Of a stretch of DNA of 64,000 nucleotides, positions 35,641 through 47,600 are shown piece by piece (position 1 is the stretch's first letter; the number at the start of each line of letters is the position of its first letter). Origin of the DNA: Platycnemis pennipes (taxonomy: Eukaryota; Arthropoda; Insecta; Odonata; Platycnemididae); assembly GCA_933228895.1 (NCBI GenBank), contig OW121848.1:92337470-92401469 (forward strand). The letters run 5' to 3'. The position numbers and the translations under genes are program-made. The notes below the pieces were generated by a model. That model did no database searches, was not told the origin of the DNA, and saw nothing but the letters and a program-made list of their open reading frames with translations.

Positions 35641-36109
35641 CGACGGAAAGGAATTTTTGTTTCGAAAGTGATCAAAATGAAATGATCCCGCTCTCCTGCC
35701 GCAACGGAGACCGTTCCACGCATCGGAAAACGGAACGACTTCAACGGAGAAACTCGTTTGCTAATTTATTATGAGTTGGAAACCTTACGTGTGTACGGAA
35801 GCGAAGAGTTGAATCGACTGCGTGATTTTGTCGAAATTTCGCCCTAAAGGATTTTTAAAGGATACAAAATCATTCTAATCACAACGTCCAGTTGGCTGAA
35901 GAATAGACTGTACAATAGATATACATACTATTTCTTTTTACACGCGAGACGTGCCTAAGTTTCCGTTAGTCTTTGTCGAAAGCTGGCACACCGGTGAAAT
36001 GTGAGAAAAGAGGGGATAAGGGGGAGGAGAGAGAGACGGGGGAAAAGCACCAGCAATTCGAAACTCCCTCGTCACCTCAAAAGCGTTGCCTTCGCCACGT
36101 TACCACCAT

Positions 36110-36131
36110 CACGTGACCGCTACCACGTGAC
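36110..36131. promoter_or_regulatory. Pair of CACGTGAC E-boxes
   Basis: CACGTGAC occurs at 36110-36117 and 36124-36131, 14 bp apart, the first preceded by T to give TCACGTGAC. These match the core bound by bHLH-ZIP factors of the USF/MITF/Max kind. Their position between two CpG-rich islands makes a regulatory role plausible but unproven. Confidence 0.4.
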
Positions 36132-36139
36132 CACACCCG

Positions 36140-37600
36140 CATGACCGGAGCCCAACCAACAACCTTTTCGCAAGTTTCGAGGCGTTTTTCTTTCTTTGTC
36201 GGCGATGACGTCAGTTTCCCCGATCGCAGCGCCAGTGGGAATCTCACAACACACATTTCTCTAACATCGCGTTTACAAAAATACGTTGCTCATGAGAACA
36301 TGCACGACATACATACATTTAGAATACATTTGTACTGGATTTTTACGTCACATTACTATTTTCCTTTTGTGCAATCTTCATTGTGAACCGAAAAATGGAT
36401 TAGGCAACAGGCTGTGAGGTGTGTTCGATTCATAAGGAGAGATTTATAGACAGACAATGATTCTTCTCACCTTGTCCATAGGGTTTGTGCTTTCAACAAT
36501 CTTGTAACAATGGCTTTACATTTTTGACACTTTTCTTCCTGAGTTGAACATGACTCTGTTTGGAGTGGTTTTTAAGGGGAATTAAGGGTCAGCGGGTGAA
36601 AACAGTGAAGTTTGATATAGTACCGTTAGTTCAGTGGGCAATATTATTACGGAGGTTGAAGCACATGCATTGAAGGGAAGTTTTTACACTTTTCGGGCTG
36701 TCTCCTTGTTTTGCGGAAGAACCGCTAACTGTTCCAGTAATTTGATCAATAGTCATGAATTCTGCGGCATTTGAAGACAGCTGAAAAAAATAACTTCAAC
36801 TCCCAATTGGACGAAAGGATAAATATACTTGAGTGGCACAAGCGCGTCATTTTTGGACGAAATGGATCGACACAAGCGGAATAGACAATAAAAAGCAGGC
36901 TGAATTCACAATGAATTAAGGACGTGGACTGTTCGATCAGAGTTATCAATGATCAAATCAGACGGTAGCTATGGCGGGAAATTTACATCAGAGGGTACAC
37001 GCCTCAGAATGCGAACCCACTTGAGCATCTAAAACTCATGAGAAATTAAATAAGGTAATATAAAAGGATAAATCCACATGGGTCGCGTATAATTGGCTCG
37101 GGGTATCAATATCAATTAATAGCATCTCAAACTATAGCTTTATCATTCGGAATTCTTTTGGCATCAATTTCGATGTGGAACAGTGGATTAAAAAATTGAA
37201 TTTTCCCCAATTTACTACGCTAAAAAACCTAATGCAAACGGAACAAATATATCACATGCCACGTAATTGGTTGACTTTGGCGAAATTCTTCAGGTCGATT
37301 CCTACTTCGGGATGTGACATAATCTTCTTCTAGGACGACCACTTCTTCTTAAAGCCCACAGCGAACTTGAATACCACCACACACTGAGGAAATGGGGCCG
37401 GGAGATTTTGTGAGTCGTATGAAGTGGTTAATATCCTTCCGGGACAGAGACATAGGCCGTCGTGATAAACTGTGACACTAATGGCTCCGGTGCAAGTCAC
37501 TGAGAGGATAGTGGCAGCCTTTCAAATCGCCGGCACCTTCACCCTACAAGTCGATTGGGACTCCTATTGAATGGACATCGAGTAGCACCTTTTGTTCAGA
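36140..37600. other. No gene recognised between the CpG-rich islands
   Basis: Moderately AT-rich DNA with short frames only. A gene linking the two islands could be spliced through here, but I found no convincing exon. Confidence 0.35.
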
Positions 37601-38530
37601 CGGCTGACACAACTCACACTCCTTCCCGCTGGACTCTGCAGGCACACACTTGGGCGCTGATGTGGACCCTCACCCCGTTCTCCCTTCTCTACCGAGATAG
37701 CCAGCATGCAAAACCACTACTGCTAATACTCCGACGCCGCGGGCTCCATGCGATTTATCTCGGCTTTCCCGCAATCCGGCCGCGCCGCCGCCATCTTGTC
37801 CCACGGTTGACCTTCCGAGCGAAGTCCGCACCCTGCCGGCGAGACGACGGAGGGAGTGGGAACGAGAGGGAGGGCACCTTCAGAGGCGGGTCGTCGAGAG
37901 TAGAGGACTCCGGTGACCTTTGGGCCGCCCGACCCACACGTCCTGGGTCCCACGTTCGCGGCCGACCATCGTCGGGGGAAGTCAGCTCCCGGCTCGCCGG
38001 GGGAGAGGAGGCGCCGACGCCGGCGTCACGTCCGAGGCCGCCCGGGGGAGGCGCCGAGATGGGGCGCCCGCTCGATGCAGCCGGCGTCTTCCTGCCCCGG
38101 CATCCGGCGCGGCGACGCTGGCCTCTCTCGGCGTGGCTGCATGGAGGGGACGAGGAGGAGGCGGGTGGGGGCCGCACCGGGCGCGGCCGCCGCGCCGAGT
38201 GAGGGGGCGTGGCGTCGGGTGCCGGCCGCGCCGGGGGAAGCCCCGCCCCCCGCGAGAGATTGGCCACGCCCGCCCACTCCCCGCCCCCCGACGACGGACG
38301 GCGCCGGCGCGGCCCACGCCCACCCCATTACCCCCTCCCCCTTCAGCCCAGGGGGCAACGCTTCCGCCTCCCGGCGTCCGTGACGCAAGTGGTCGGGGTG
38401 TGGGGACGTTGGGCTCGGGGGCGGAAGCAGCAGCGCCTCTGACGCGAGTCGCCGGAAATTAAATCCGACGCCTCGTCGGAGAGGGCGCTCCCGGTTTCCC
38501 AAAGGCGCCGCGATGAGGGTAAATGTTTAT
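37600..38530. promoter_or_regulatory. CpG-rich island 2 with YY1-type site; probable promoter
   Basis: About 0.9 kb of very GC- and CpG-rich sequence, richest at 37900-38460. GCCGCCATCTTG at 37787-37798 is the reverse complement of the canonical YY1/pleiohomeotic element CAAGATGGCGGC, common at or just after start sites of housekeeping-type promoters. GC-box-like runs (ccacgcccgcccactccccg) are at about 38262. Long frames exist in several frames on both strands and are composition-driven. On minus, the YY1 element supplies an ATG opening MAAARPDCGKAEINRMEPAA then a near stop; on plus, gccgcgatgagg|gtaaat near 38510 could be a tiny start exon with donor. Neither is testable by eye. Confidence 0.5.
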
Positions 38531-41079
38531 CGAAGTCGAGATTGGCGCGGGGATAAAGAGGGAATAACACAGCATTTATTCCTTTGTCGAAATACGCGAG
38601 AGTAACATGGAATATGTTGCGGTAAATTAAAGTGAGATGACGTAGCTGGAGAGAAACGAGGGACAGAATATCAATCAGATTCTGCATAGGATCTTCCAGG
38701 AGGTACTTCGCGGGAATGCAAAAGTAGCGAATGAGCCATTACAGTTGTTCGGCGCGACATGAATTAAGTTATCCATCACAGGCATTTATGATTAGCATTA
38801 TTAGTAATAAAACTTTTAACCCGCTTGGTCACACACTTCACGTTTATTCAAATTGGGCCTTCAATTTCTCTTCTCTGCCTCTTAATTTCCTGCAGCAACT
38901 TAACTTCCTATCCTCCATGCCTACCACATTCTCTTGTCTATCTTGTGGGTACCTGTATTTCCTCCCCCTAATCAACTCCTCATCTATTTCGAACACCGCT
39001 AGGCTTTTTCAATTCTCTCTCTATCCGTGCTTCAACTCTAAACGATCCTATGAGTCACCATGGACCGCCCTCTACAATTTTTGTGCGCAAGGTTTTATGG
39101 AGGGATTCGCTGAATAAATGTACAAGCAAAGAAAATGGTAGTGCATGCTCATTTGCTACGCATTTAGCGATGAAAAGAGTAAAACTTATTTTGAAACAAA
39201 AATCTTCAATACTCGCATAGTACACTGGTAAAAGGACCACCAACAAATGTGGCCCAACAAAGCCACATACTATTTTCGGAAATAAAGGACATGTGTATGA
39301 TTGGATAGGGAAGATGAGGAAAGGATGAAAAGGCGCGAGAGATCAAACATAAGCAAAGAATCCCAAGATTAATAACGAAGCCGGTCGTATCGTGGATGAG
39401 TAATTTCAGGAACGTGGATGATCGTTTCCCACAGCTTGTGTACCAATAGTCGGCGCCTCTAATAAGAGAGAATCGACGGTTTCTTTGGATGAGATTCTTA
39501 TGCAAAGTTCCCTCCTGGATGCCATACTGGGGTTTTGAAAGAATATTACTCACGGCGCTAGAAACAAATAATGAGGGTATATTGAGACAGTGAGATATTA
39601 ACCGAAGTTATTAATAACATAAATATTCCCACGACTAAAATGCTAGGTCTTAAGACCTTCCTACAATGCTCTTTTAGAATGTTTTTTCCATTACGGTCAT
39701 TAAAAGCAGCCTCATTTTTCTGAATGCATCTCATTCATTTTTCTGATTGTATTCTCACTAATGATGCTCCCCGGATAAGTTGCAAATACGAGTACAAAAT
39801 CAGTTTCTCATGCAAGGCATAAAAAATGTCATTTAGGTGGTAAAGTTATTTGCATCCCTTATTTCAAGTGGCTAAATTGAATAACATTAATTAAAATACC
39901 AGCGGTTTTAATTTTTTGTCATATCATTAACATTCAATTAATACGAGTCATAAATTTGATAAAAAGTAATTTATTAATGGGAAATAAAAAATAGCTTCAT
40001 CTTGAAGCATTATTTCCGAGAATAATGCATGGGACACATAACGTAGAGATAAATACCATCACTGAATCTCGTGTCTCATATCTAATAGATGTTAGGCTAC
40101 ATTGGACTAACACTCTTAAAAAGATTCTTGAGAATACAAATCCTATGTCCTACAAGATTAAGTTGAAAGAGGCATTATTTTGCTCAATACTCAGATGATT
40201 AAGGTAATGTATGCAGGCGTAGATTATACAGAATGCTGCACATACTTCGATATATTATTACTTCTTCATTTTACGCTAGTTCAAGAATGTATTTTTGCAC
40301 GATCTATATATTCGCTGTGGACATACGGATTAAGTTTTGCTTATCGATTTGGCATACTTACCGAGTTTTTTTCTCTATAAAATATAAAGCACGGAATTCC
40401 TGCTGTAGTAAGTCAATTAAAAACGCTCAGAAGGGATTATGCCTCCAGCATTTTGCTCGCTAAATTTCATTATCTGTGATTTGATTTCATGTGATTTTTT
40501 GCAATTGTGTGATTTTTAATATCTAGGATGTGCAAGCTTGAAGCGAATTTATCTTTATTTTCTCATTTTATCTTCGTTGGCAACTGCAGAAATAAATAAT
40601 ATCTTAATAATCGGAGGCTACTTTGACGTTGAGAGAGTCCACAGCCAGATATAATTAATTTAGGACGTATTCTCAATGCATTTACATGAACTAACTATCC
40701 CACATGATAGTATTTTTACTTATCTTTGCTATTCCTAGAGGAAAAAAAATACTTCTGCTGGTAGTAGTAATATCAGAGGTGAACATGTAATCATGATGCT
40801 ATGCAAGATAACGCAAAAAGAAACTCTGTTACTTTGTGAATTCACAAGAAATATTTTGTCCGGCGACCTGACCCGACGATGATAAATAAGTTTCATAACC
40901 CGCGTCTTAAAAGTAAACATTTTAGTGGAACTTCGATCGAGTTTCTTTTCCAAACATCATGGAGCAGCAGTTCCACAAGGTGAAGCCCGAGACCGTTAAT
41001 TTTGTTATTCAAGATATTGTGAGGAGCTGATGTTTGATTTGCACCAACGGAAAACAAAATAAGTAATAGTAGCTAGCTA
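38531..41079. other. No gene recognised
   Basis: AT-rich DNA downstream of the second CpG-rich island. Open frames are short and lack motifs. Confidence 0.4.
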
Positions 41080-41300
41080 GAGTATTTGTATTCGATAAGC
41101 ACCATGCATACGAATACTTTGGAAGGAGATGATGAGAATAGTCTGGAGGCTTATAGAAGTGGGTTTTGAGAATAAAGGAAGTATAAAGAACGGAGAGGAG
41201 GACGAAAGATGAAGTGCTGGGTATAGAGGGGAAGGGAGGAAAGTAGTTGGGAGGAAATAGGGAGGCAAAGTAAAGTAGCTAGGCGGAGTAGGCAATCAGG
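41080..41300 (+). pseudogene. Possible LINE C-terminal debris
   Basis: A purine-rich plus strand encodes Lys/Arg/Glu-rich pieces (RRMKCWV, then RGREESSWEEIGRQSKVARR) reminiscent of the last residues of LINE reverse transcriptases. Too short and eroded to be sure; it may simply be low-complexity DNA. Confidence 0.25.
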
Positions 41301-44129
41301 ATCGACAAGGGCCTCTTGTACCCTGTCTTTTGGGGGAGAGGGGGGGTGACATGCTTGAAGACAGGATCCTGGAAAAACAATAAAGAGGGTCTGAGAGATA
41401 AGGGCTTCCCAATGGGACGATGAGAGTTAGAAAGTAACTTATCTCAAAAAGAGAAGTGCTGGGAAAGAGGAGGTTAGAAAATTCAAAGAGGAATAGAAAT
41501 TTTACTTTACCTACTCCTGCTTCTTGAAGAACAAAACCTTTCTTAATACACATATGACTGAGGCATTTTATTGGTATATTATGCCTATAAGTTGAATACA
41601 ATAATGGATACGATTACTTTTATATGATTTCCCCATGAGTATGAGGCCCTAACATGATATCTTAGCCCATCGATCTCATATTATTTCTCACCTAGTTCGA
41701 ACAGTAAAAATGAAAGTATATGAATACATGCGCCCAAAATGTAGGCAAATATAAAAAAAAGCCTAAAGATACAATGTCGTAATTTCCTGCTTTTTAAAGT
41801 ATAACCTGAAGCGAAGATGTACCAACTATTCAGTCTAAATGTCACCGCTCTATGAAAGGATTGATATTCAAATAATACCGCTGAGTGAGACAGAAAACAG
41901 GTGAAACGATTTTGCCTCAGTTGTGGGTGCAAGTCGGTTCTGGGCAACGTGAGAAGCAGGATATTTCGGTCAGGGGTGCCGAGCGGTTGCCCGGAACTGA
42001 GGAAGCGGCGGCGCGGCTGCCGCACCCGCATCTCCCGACAAGGAGCGGACTCGCCCCACGGTGTGGGCGCGCTGGGCAGAAGCTCGCCCAACCATGTGCA
42101 GTTGGCGGTCAGGATTCTTCAACGCTTCATACAATTCTCAACCCGTATTCGGAATGGAACCCCTAAGAATTTTGAAGGGAGGATTCAGATACCCATGGTC
42201 AAATCATGGGATATTCTCAGGGAAAAATCAAGCCAATCGCACTACTATTAAGCTCACATCTTGTCTTTTTCTCAATCTGACATCTCAAGTTCTTCGAAGA
42301 ATCGGCCGTGCACTGCTCTTTAATTAGTCATGGAGTCGGAGTAGTTCTATCAGGAACTGTATAGATTCAGATGATTACATAAGACGGCTAGTCTGCATCA
42401 AAGAGACACATTCGTTGGGAATAGGTTGTATAGAAATCTCATTTCCGTACAACCTCATTCGCATGCAACCTGTTTCCAACGTTTTCATTTTTAACTTTTC
42501 TTCTTTTCAAGTATTATGCGAAAGCTTAAAAAAAATGAGAATAATCTTGAGAAACTATCAAAATGACCTGTCTTGAAGGAACTACATTCACCTTATGTTT
42601 TAGACCCAAGATATATAATTATTAATAATTTAATCACACTAAAAATATGAATAATAATTCATCCTTCACATTTTGCCTGTAGGTAAGTTAGGCTAAGTCG
42701 GTAAGTCGGTAAGTAAGGCTTCATCATTATCTTGAAAAATTTCTTCGTAATCGACCAAAACTTTTGTGATAATGGTGTTAAATAAATAAGAGGAGCTCAA
42801 ACCTGAAAAAAGTTACTATAGAGAGATGGGTAAAGAAGAGAAACTTATAATGGTAAGTCATCTTTTAAAAAATACCAAAAACTACAATGATGCAAGGAGG
42901 TAGGTATGGAAGAATTAAAAAAGAAATTAAAGAATTACCTATTTGTTGATTAAATTAATAATAATATGATTAAGAAATATTTCAAAAATTTAAATTCAAT
43001 AATAAATACATTCTTGTAATATGTTATAATGAAATTTACTGTAGTTCTTTTGGTATAGAAATTTCAAGTGAATGAAACCTCTAAATTCCAAGTTAATAAA
43101 ACCGTCCGAAAAGCTCAAATTGTGTGCTTAGCGAGGCTATATTGTTTTATTTATTGATAGAAATTATATTGAACTTGATTTTATTGAGCTTTTGACTTTT
43201 TTGGATGTTAAGTGTAGTTACTATTAAAAGTTATAAATTTCCTACAGTTTAGAGTAGATTTAAGTGGAAAATAACTACTGTGCTTAATTCCTATTCGTTC
43301 GCCTCCCTCCTTACGTTATTCATGTGTTTACATCAGCTTATTTTTAAATGTCTTCATTCCATTAAAATGCCTTTTTTCTATTCCTTCCTCATTCTCATTT
43401 CCTCAGAACCCTTCCTTAAATAACGGTCTAATATGTACCAATACTCCTTAATTACTTGAAACACTCACCGTCTCTGCTCCCTCCTGTTTCCTAACAACTT
43501 TCTTGCCGTAAGTACTCAGTATGCTTTTCTCTTCTCCTTCTATTAATATCGTTTCCTCCATAATCCTTCAAGCCCACATTTCTAAAGCTTCCAACATCTT
43601 ATCATCCTCTTTTCCCAACTCCTCTTTGCAATGGTTAAATCCATATCAAGCTCTTTGCTAACTTTTTCTTAAGAAGATCTCCTAAGAAGTTACCTCACGT
43701 TGCTAAATGTCTTCTTACGGTTAGCTACGATAATTCTTCCCTTATTTCTGGAGCACTACGCATAGTGAAGTACAAAAGCTACCGAAGGAACAAAAGTAAT
43801 CCCGATAAAACTAATGGCCTCACTCCGTGGAATAGCTTCATATCGTAGTAAGGAAAAACTCGGTCACTTTTTGAATTCCACTGTAAATAAATTATTATAC
43901 AACCCGGGTTTCGAACGTTACACGTCTGGAACATACAGTTCTGTGACCTGACGATGAAATGTCAGTCAGTGTAAAGTCAGTCAATATTTTACTATACGAC
44001 CCGACACTCGGGTCGAATGGAATAAACATAGTGATTGAGTTTCTTTTACTGCGTGAAGTAATCCATTTATTCATGGTAAGCTGATTCCGCCCCCGATTTA
44101 CAAACATACGCAGATTTGGGAGAAAGGGT
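41301..44129. other. No gene recognised; includes a GC-rich patch at 41920-42130
   Basis: Mostly AT-rich. The patch at 41920-42130 is clearly richer in GC and CpG (aggaagcggcggcgcggctg) and open in more than one plus-strand frame, but no domain or splice-bounded exon could be recognised. A short direct repeat aagtcggtaagtcggtaagt lies near 42695. Confidence 0.35.
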
Positions 44130-44345
44130 TGATGTGGTGGCTGGAATACTGACCTCCAAATCCCGGGGGCCCGTTTTCTAATCCTGGAAGTGGTAAACTT
44201 TTGAGTAGTATTCCGGTTCCTACTTTAGAGCTGTGTGCAGAGCTTTTAAAATGTTGTACTCCGTCCGTGGGATGGGACGTTAAACCTTTGAGGCCATCCT
44301 TTCTCCATTCTCAATGGGGTCGTTTACCATGTTTTTTTTACTGCC
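44130..44345 (+). mobile_element. tRNA-derived SINE, family A, copy 4
   Basis: Head gatgtggtggctggaatact, a degenerate B box (gggggcccgttttctaatcc) and the family body ccgtgggatgggacgttaaa. The 3' part is eroded compared with copies 2 and 3. Confidence 0.65.
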
Positions 44346-47189
44346 GAATCTCATAGAGTTTGTAAAATGAAAAGACACGTATTTTTGCGTTTTTATATCC
44401 GTCAATTATTTCTCGAGTTGTGAGCGGCGAAAAACTGATGTTTTTAACCCTTTCGGAAAAGTGGGCGTGGTGCAACCTCTGACGTATTTCGACTTCGTCC
44501 AATCACTACTGATCCCGCGAAGATACTTCGACTTATCGCAATGGGGGAGACAGAGCTGACTCTGCCAATGGAAGCTGTTGCGACAGGATCTGTGCGAGCA
44601 GACTCTCCGAGAACCCACCCCCCTATCCCTAACAGCAGTCAAGGACGGGAGGTGGATGACGTCAATGGTATCAAAGCAGCTTTTTCGGTGGGCGTCACCT
44701 TTTGCTTATTTTAACTTTTGATTTATGCGTGAATGGATCTGGATTAGAAGATTAATTTTTTCACTAAAATTCATTTTTCGTTTCCATCAAACGATTTCGA
44801 GTACAAAATTGAGATTTAGGTTCCGAGTAAACGCCCCCATTCCTACCTCTTCCCAAACACTCACCAATTCTAAATGCCGGCACGCAAAATGGACGATTAC
44901 AATCCAAAGAAAGTGTAAATATTTCGCACCACCATTATTTATTATTAGTTAAGTTTGTTCAGCTAAATAATATCGTCAATGAGATGGCGTCAACCGCAAA
45001 CAACTCCTTTATGAGGACTCTCCCTCAGCCAATTTTCGTTCATAATAGCCACCGTATTCCTTTCCCTCGAACTGAACAGGAAACCGAAACCAGTAATTTA
45101 CGCTCAGTACCCAGAGAAATCGTGGTGAAATTAAAAAAAGAATATTTCAATTTCAAATCAGTGGCAGTTTTTGGCTCCACGAGTTAAAAAGTTTGGTCAC
45201 ACTCGGTTTTTTGATTAATCGCCGCACTTTTGAAAGAATCCTTAATATCCGGCTCCGGTATGAAGAGATATTTTACAACAGGGTCTCATAAAAACTTGGC
45301 ATCTACTTAATATTCCAAGTGAAATGCAGACGGGTAAAGAAGTGGGGTTTGAAAATATATTTTTTGTCTGGTTTCACATTTTCTCGATTGCACCTCGGGA
45401 TATCATAAATTGCTGGCAGAACACAACTCTATTTCCTCCTATTCCCATTAAAATCAGATAGTAAAAATTCAATGTACAGTCTGGGCATATAGGGATTGAG
45501 ATTCATTGCGTTCGATAAAAATTGTTATGTAAACTTATGACGCAATGCACCAAAATGGAAAATGTAAGCATATGTTCCATCAGAGAGATGAGAAACCAGC
45601 AAAAATTACTGTTATGAAGTGTCTCAATTACCATTCTCGAATTATTTCTTATCTCATGACCCAAAAGGGATGATATTGGACCAATCAGATTACAAACTGA
45701 AGTCTCAAGTTTTTCACGTCGAACGTAGTGGGAAACAACTCTCAAAATACCAAAACCAATTCCATCCACGTTCCTCAATGTAATTCACTATTTGTGTCGT
45801 TGCGTTACACATATTAATATTGGCACTGCTATATTATGAGGCACATAATAAAAGACAATTAGGATACATTTCAATAAGGAGGGTAACTAATCACCGCTAT
45901 GATAGCTACCCAAAAATGTGTCTCTCTTGAGGTGTGCTAAATACGACAGACAATAAAACATGGAAATCCTTTATGAAGCCAAAACATATGCTCTTTTAGA
46001 AACTTTTCCGTTTTGTTCACTTCTCAGAAGATATGAGGTGTCAGCTCGGATAAATTATAGGGGTACCTAACAATAAGCGACAATGTTAACAGAAGTAACA
46101 TGAAAGCAATGTAAATACTGCCTTCTTGAACTCTTCATCTTGTCAGACGCGACAATTGGACTAGTGACGAGTGTGACACGCATAATGGGCAGTGGGAATT
46201 TCTCTGAACGCAGCCCTGAGGGACGATATACACGTATAGAATACGAGGATGTTGACTTTTGCGAAACCTGCTCCTGCCTTCCCTTACTAGTTTCATCCTT
46301 TAGAGTTGGTACAGGTGCATGATTACAAATTCCTTTATATCATCATTTTACGAATGCCCCTGGGAAGAATCCTGAGAAACGCAGTAGTCTCTGTGCATTG
46401 GTCCGGCTAGCCAAATGTTCGTGGTAAACCTCCATGCAGTCCAAAGGACGTGAGCAAGTATTCCTCTCTGTGTAGTCCGCTATCATGCAGCTCATCCACA
46501 ACTCGCTTTGCTTTCAAAGTAATGCTCAGGATGTTTATGAAGATATCACGACTCTCCCTGAAAGAGAGAAATCTGGAGAAGACCTCGAGCGTGTTTGCCT
46601 TACCACACTAAAAGCAAACAAGCATGCACGACGCCAAACATTCCTTCGCTCTTTACGCTGGAATTTGGACAGCCGAGGTTGTGAAAAAGAGAGAGAGAAA
46701 ACTCCTGGGAACGTAAAACACTGGGCAAAAGTCCAGAGAAGGGTTGATCTGGGCATAACACTCAAATTTTACCCACAGGCCTATCAAAGTTAGATCATAC
46801 GACTTCTCCTGATGACCTAAAGAGGAGAAAAGATTACGTTCTAATACCTTACCCAGGTATCTATTAGTGCAACAGAAGTTTTTATAAGCAAATATACAGA
46901 CATATTTTGTTTACTGATTATTAAAATTAATGAGAAATAATTCGTGAAATGTGCAGAACTTAAGATAAGTGATGAAGCAGCATTGACGACAGTGGTTTTG
47001 TCACACAAAGGAAGTAATATTGCACTCATTGACACGCTATGTACTTATGCTTCAACTTAACTCTGCATGAATCATCACTGATGGCATTTTATTTAAATGT
47101 CCAGTTCAGTGACAATATTTGGTTTATATTATATGATCCAAAGTACCTACCGAATTGTCTTATGTCATCACCGAAGGAAGAAACTCCAT
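44346..47189. other. No gene recognised
   Basis: AT-rich DNA. Short frames at 44984-45187 and 46485-46793 have protein-like composition but no recognisable domain, paired splice sites or neighbour to support them. Confidence 0.35.
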
Positions 47190-47335
47190 CTTACTCAACG
47201 GCATGATTTCCACAGAGAATATCTCTCTCATTTTTGTTTCCACCAATCATATTGACCGGAACTTTGAACCCGGGACCACCAAATTCGCGCCAGGTACTCC
47301 AGCCACTTAAGCTACCCATTCATCCTTCCTCTCTG
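47190..47335 (-). mobile_element. tRNA-derived SINE, family B, copy 2
   Basis: Minus strand: head ggtagcttaagtggctggag (A-box-like), B box ggtcccgggttcaaagttcc, then cggtcaatatgattggtgg and a body with gagagagatattctctgtgg, matching copy 1 at 24.7 kb. It retains the tRNA-like head that copy 1 lacks. Confidence 0.65.
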
Positions 47336-47464
47336 AAGGTTTACAAGGATATTAAACGAGCTTTATGCTCCAACGAGTTGCCGTAAATACAATGCCGCAA
47401 AGCAGCGATACCTAATCGTGTGTACTGAGCCACCGTTTACTAGGTTAAACACTTAGTTACTATG

Positions 47465-47600
47465 TAGGATATTTCAATCTTGCTGCGTGAACGGCGGTGA
47501 AATGCACATTAATTGCCATGTGAAAAAATTCACCTGGACCGGGAATACAATCACGGACCTTTGGCTTTCTTGGCCTAAAGTTATCCTCCTCAGTATCTTG
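47465..47600 (-). mobile_element. tRNA-derived SINE, family B, copy 3 (eroded)
   Basis: Minus strand: gtattcccggtccaggtgaa then tttttcacatgg parallels the B-box and downstream sequence of the other family B copies. The head is degenerate. It is a second nearby insertion in the same orientation. Confidence 0.45.

Noticed and set aside
37913..38462. Pro/Arg/Ala-rich frames over 150 codons in several frames of CpG-rich island 2
   Set aside because: Very high GC removes stops in several frames on both strands. No frame shows a domain or codon periodicity by eye, so none is called as a gene.
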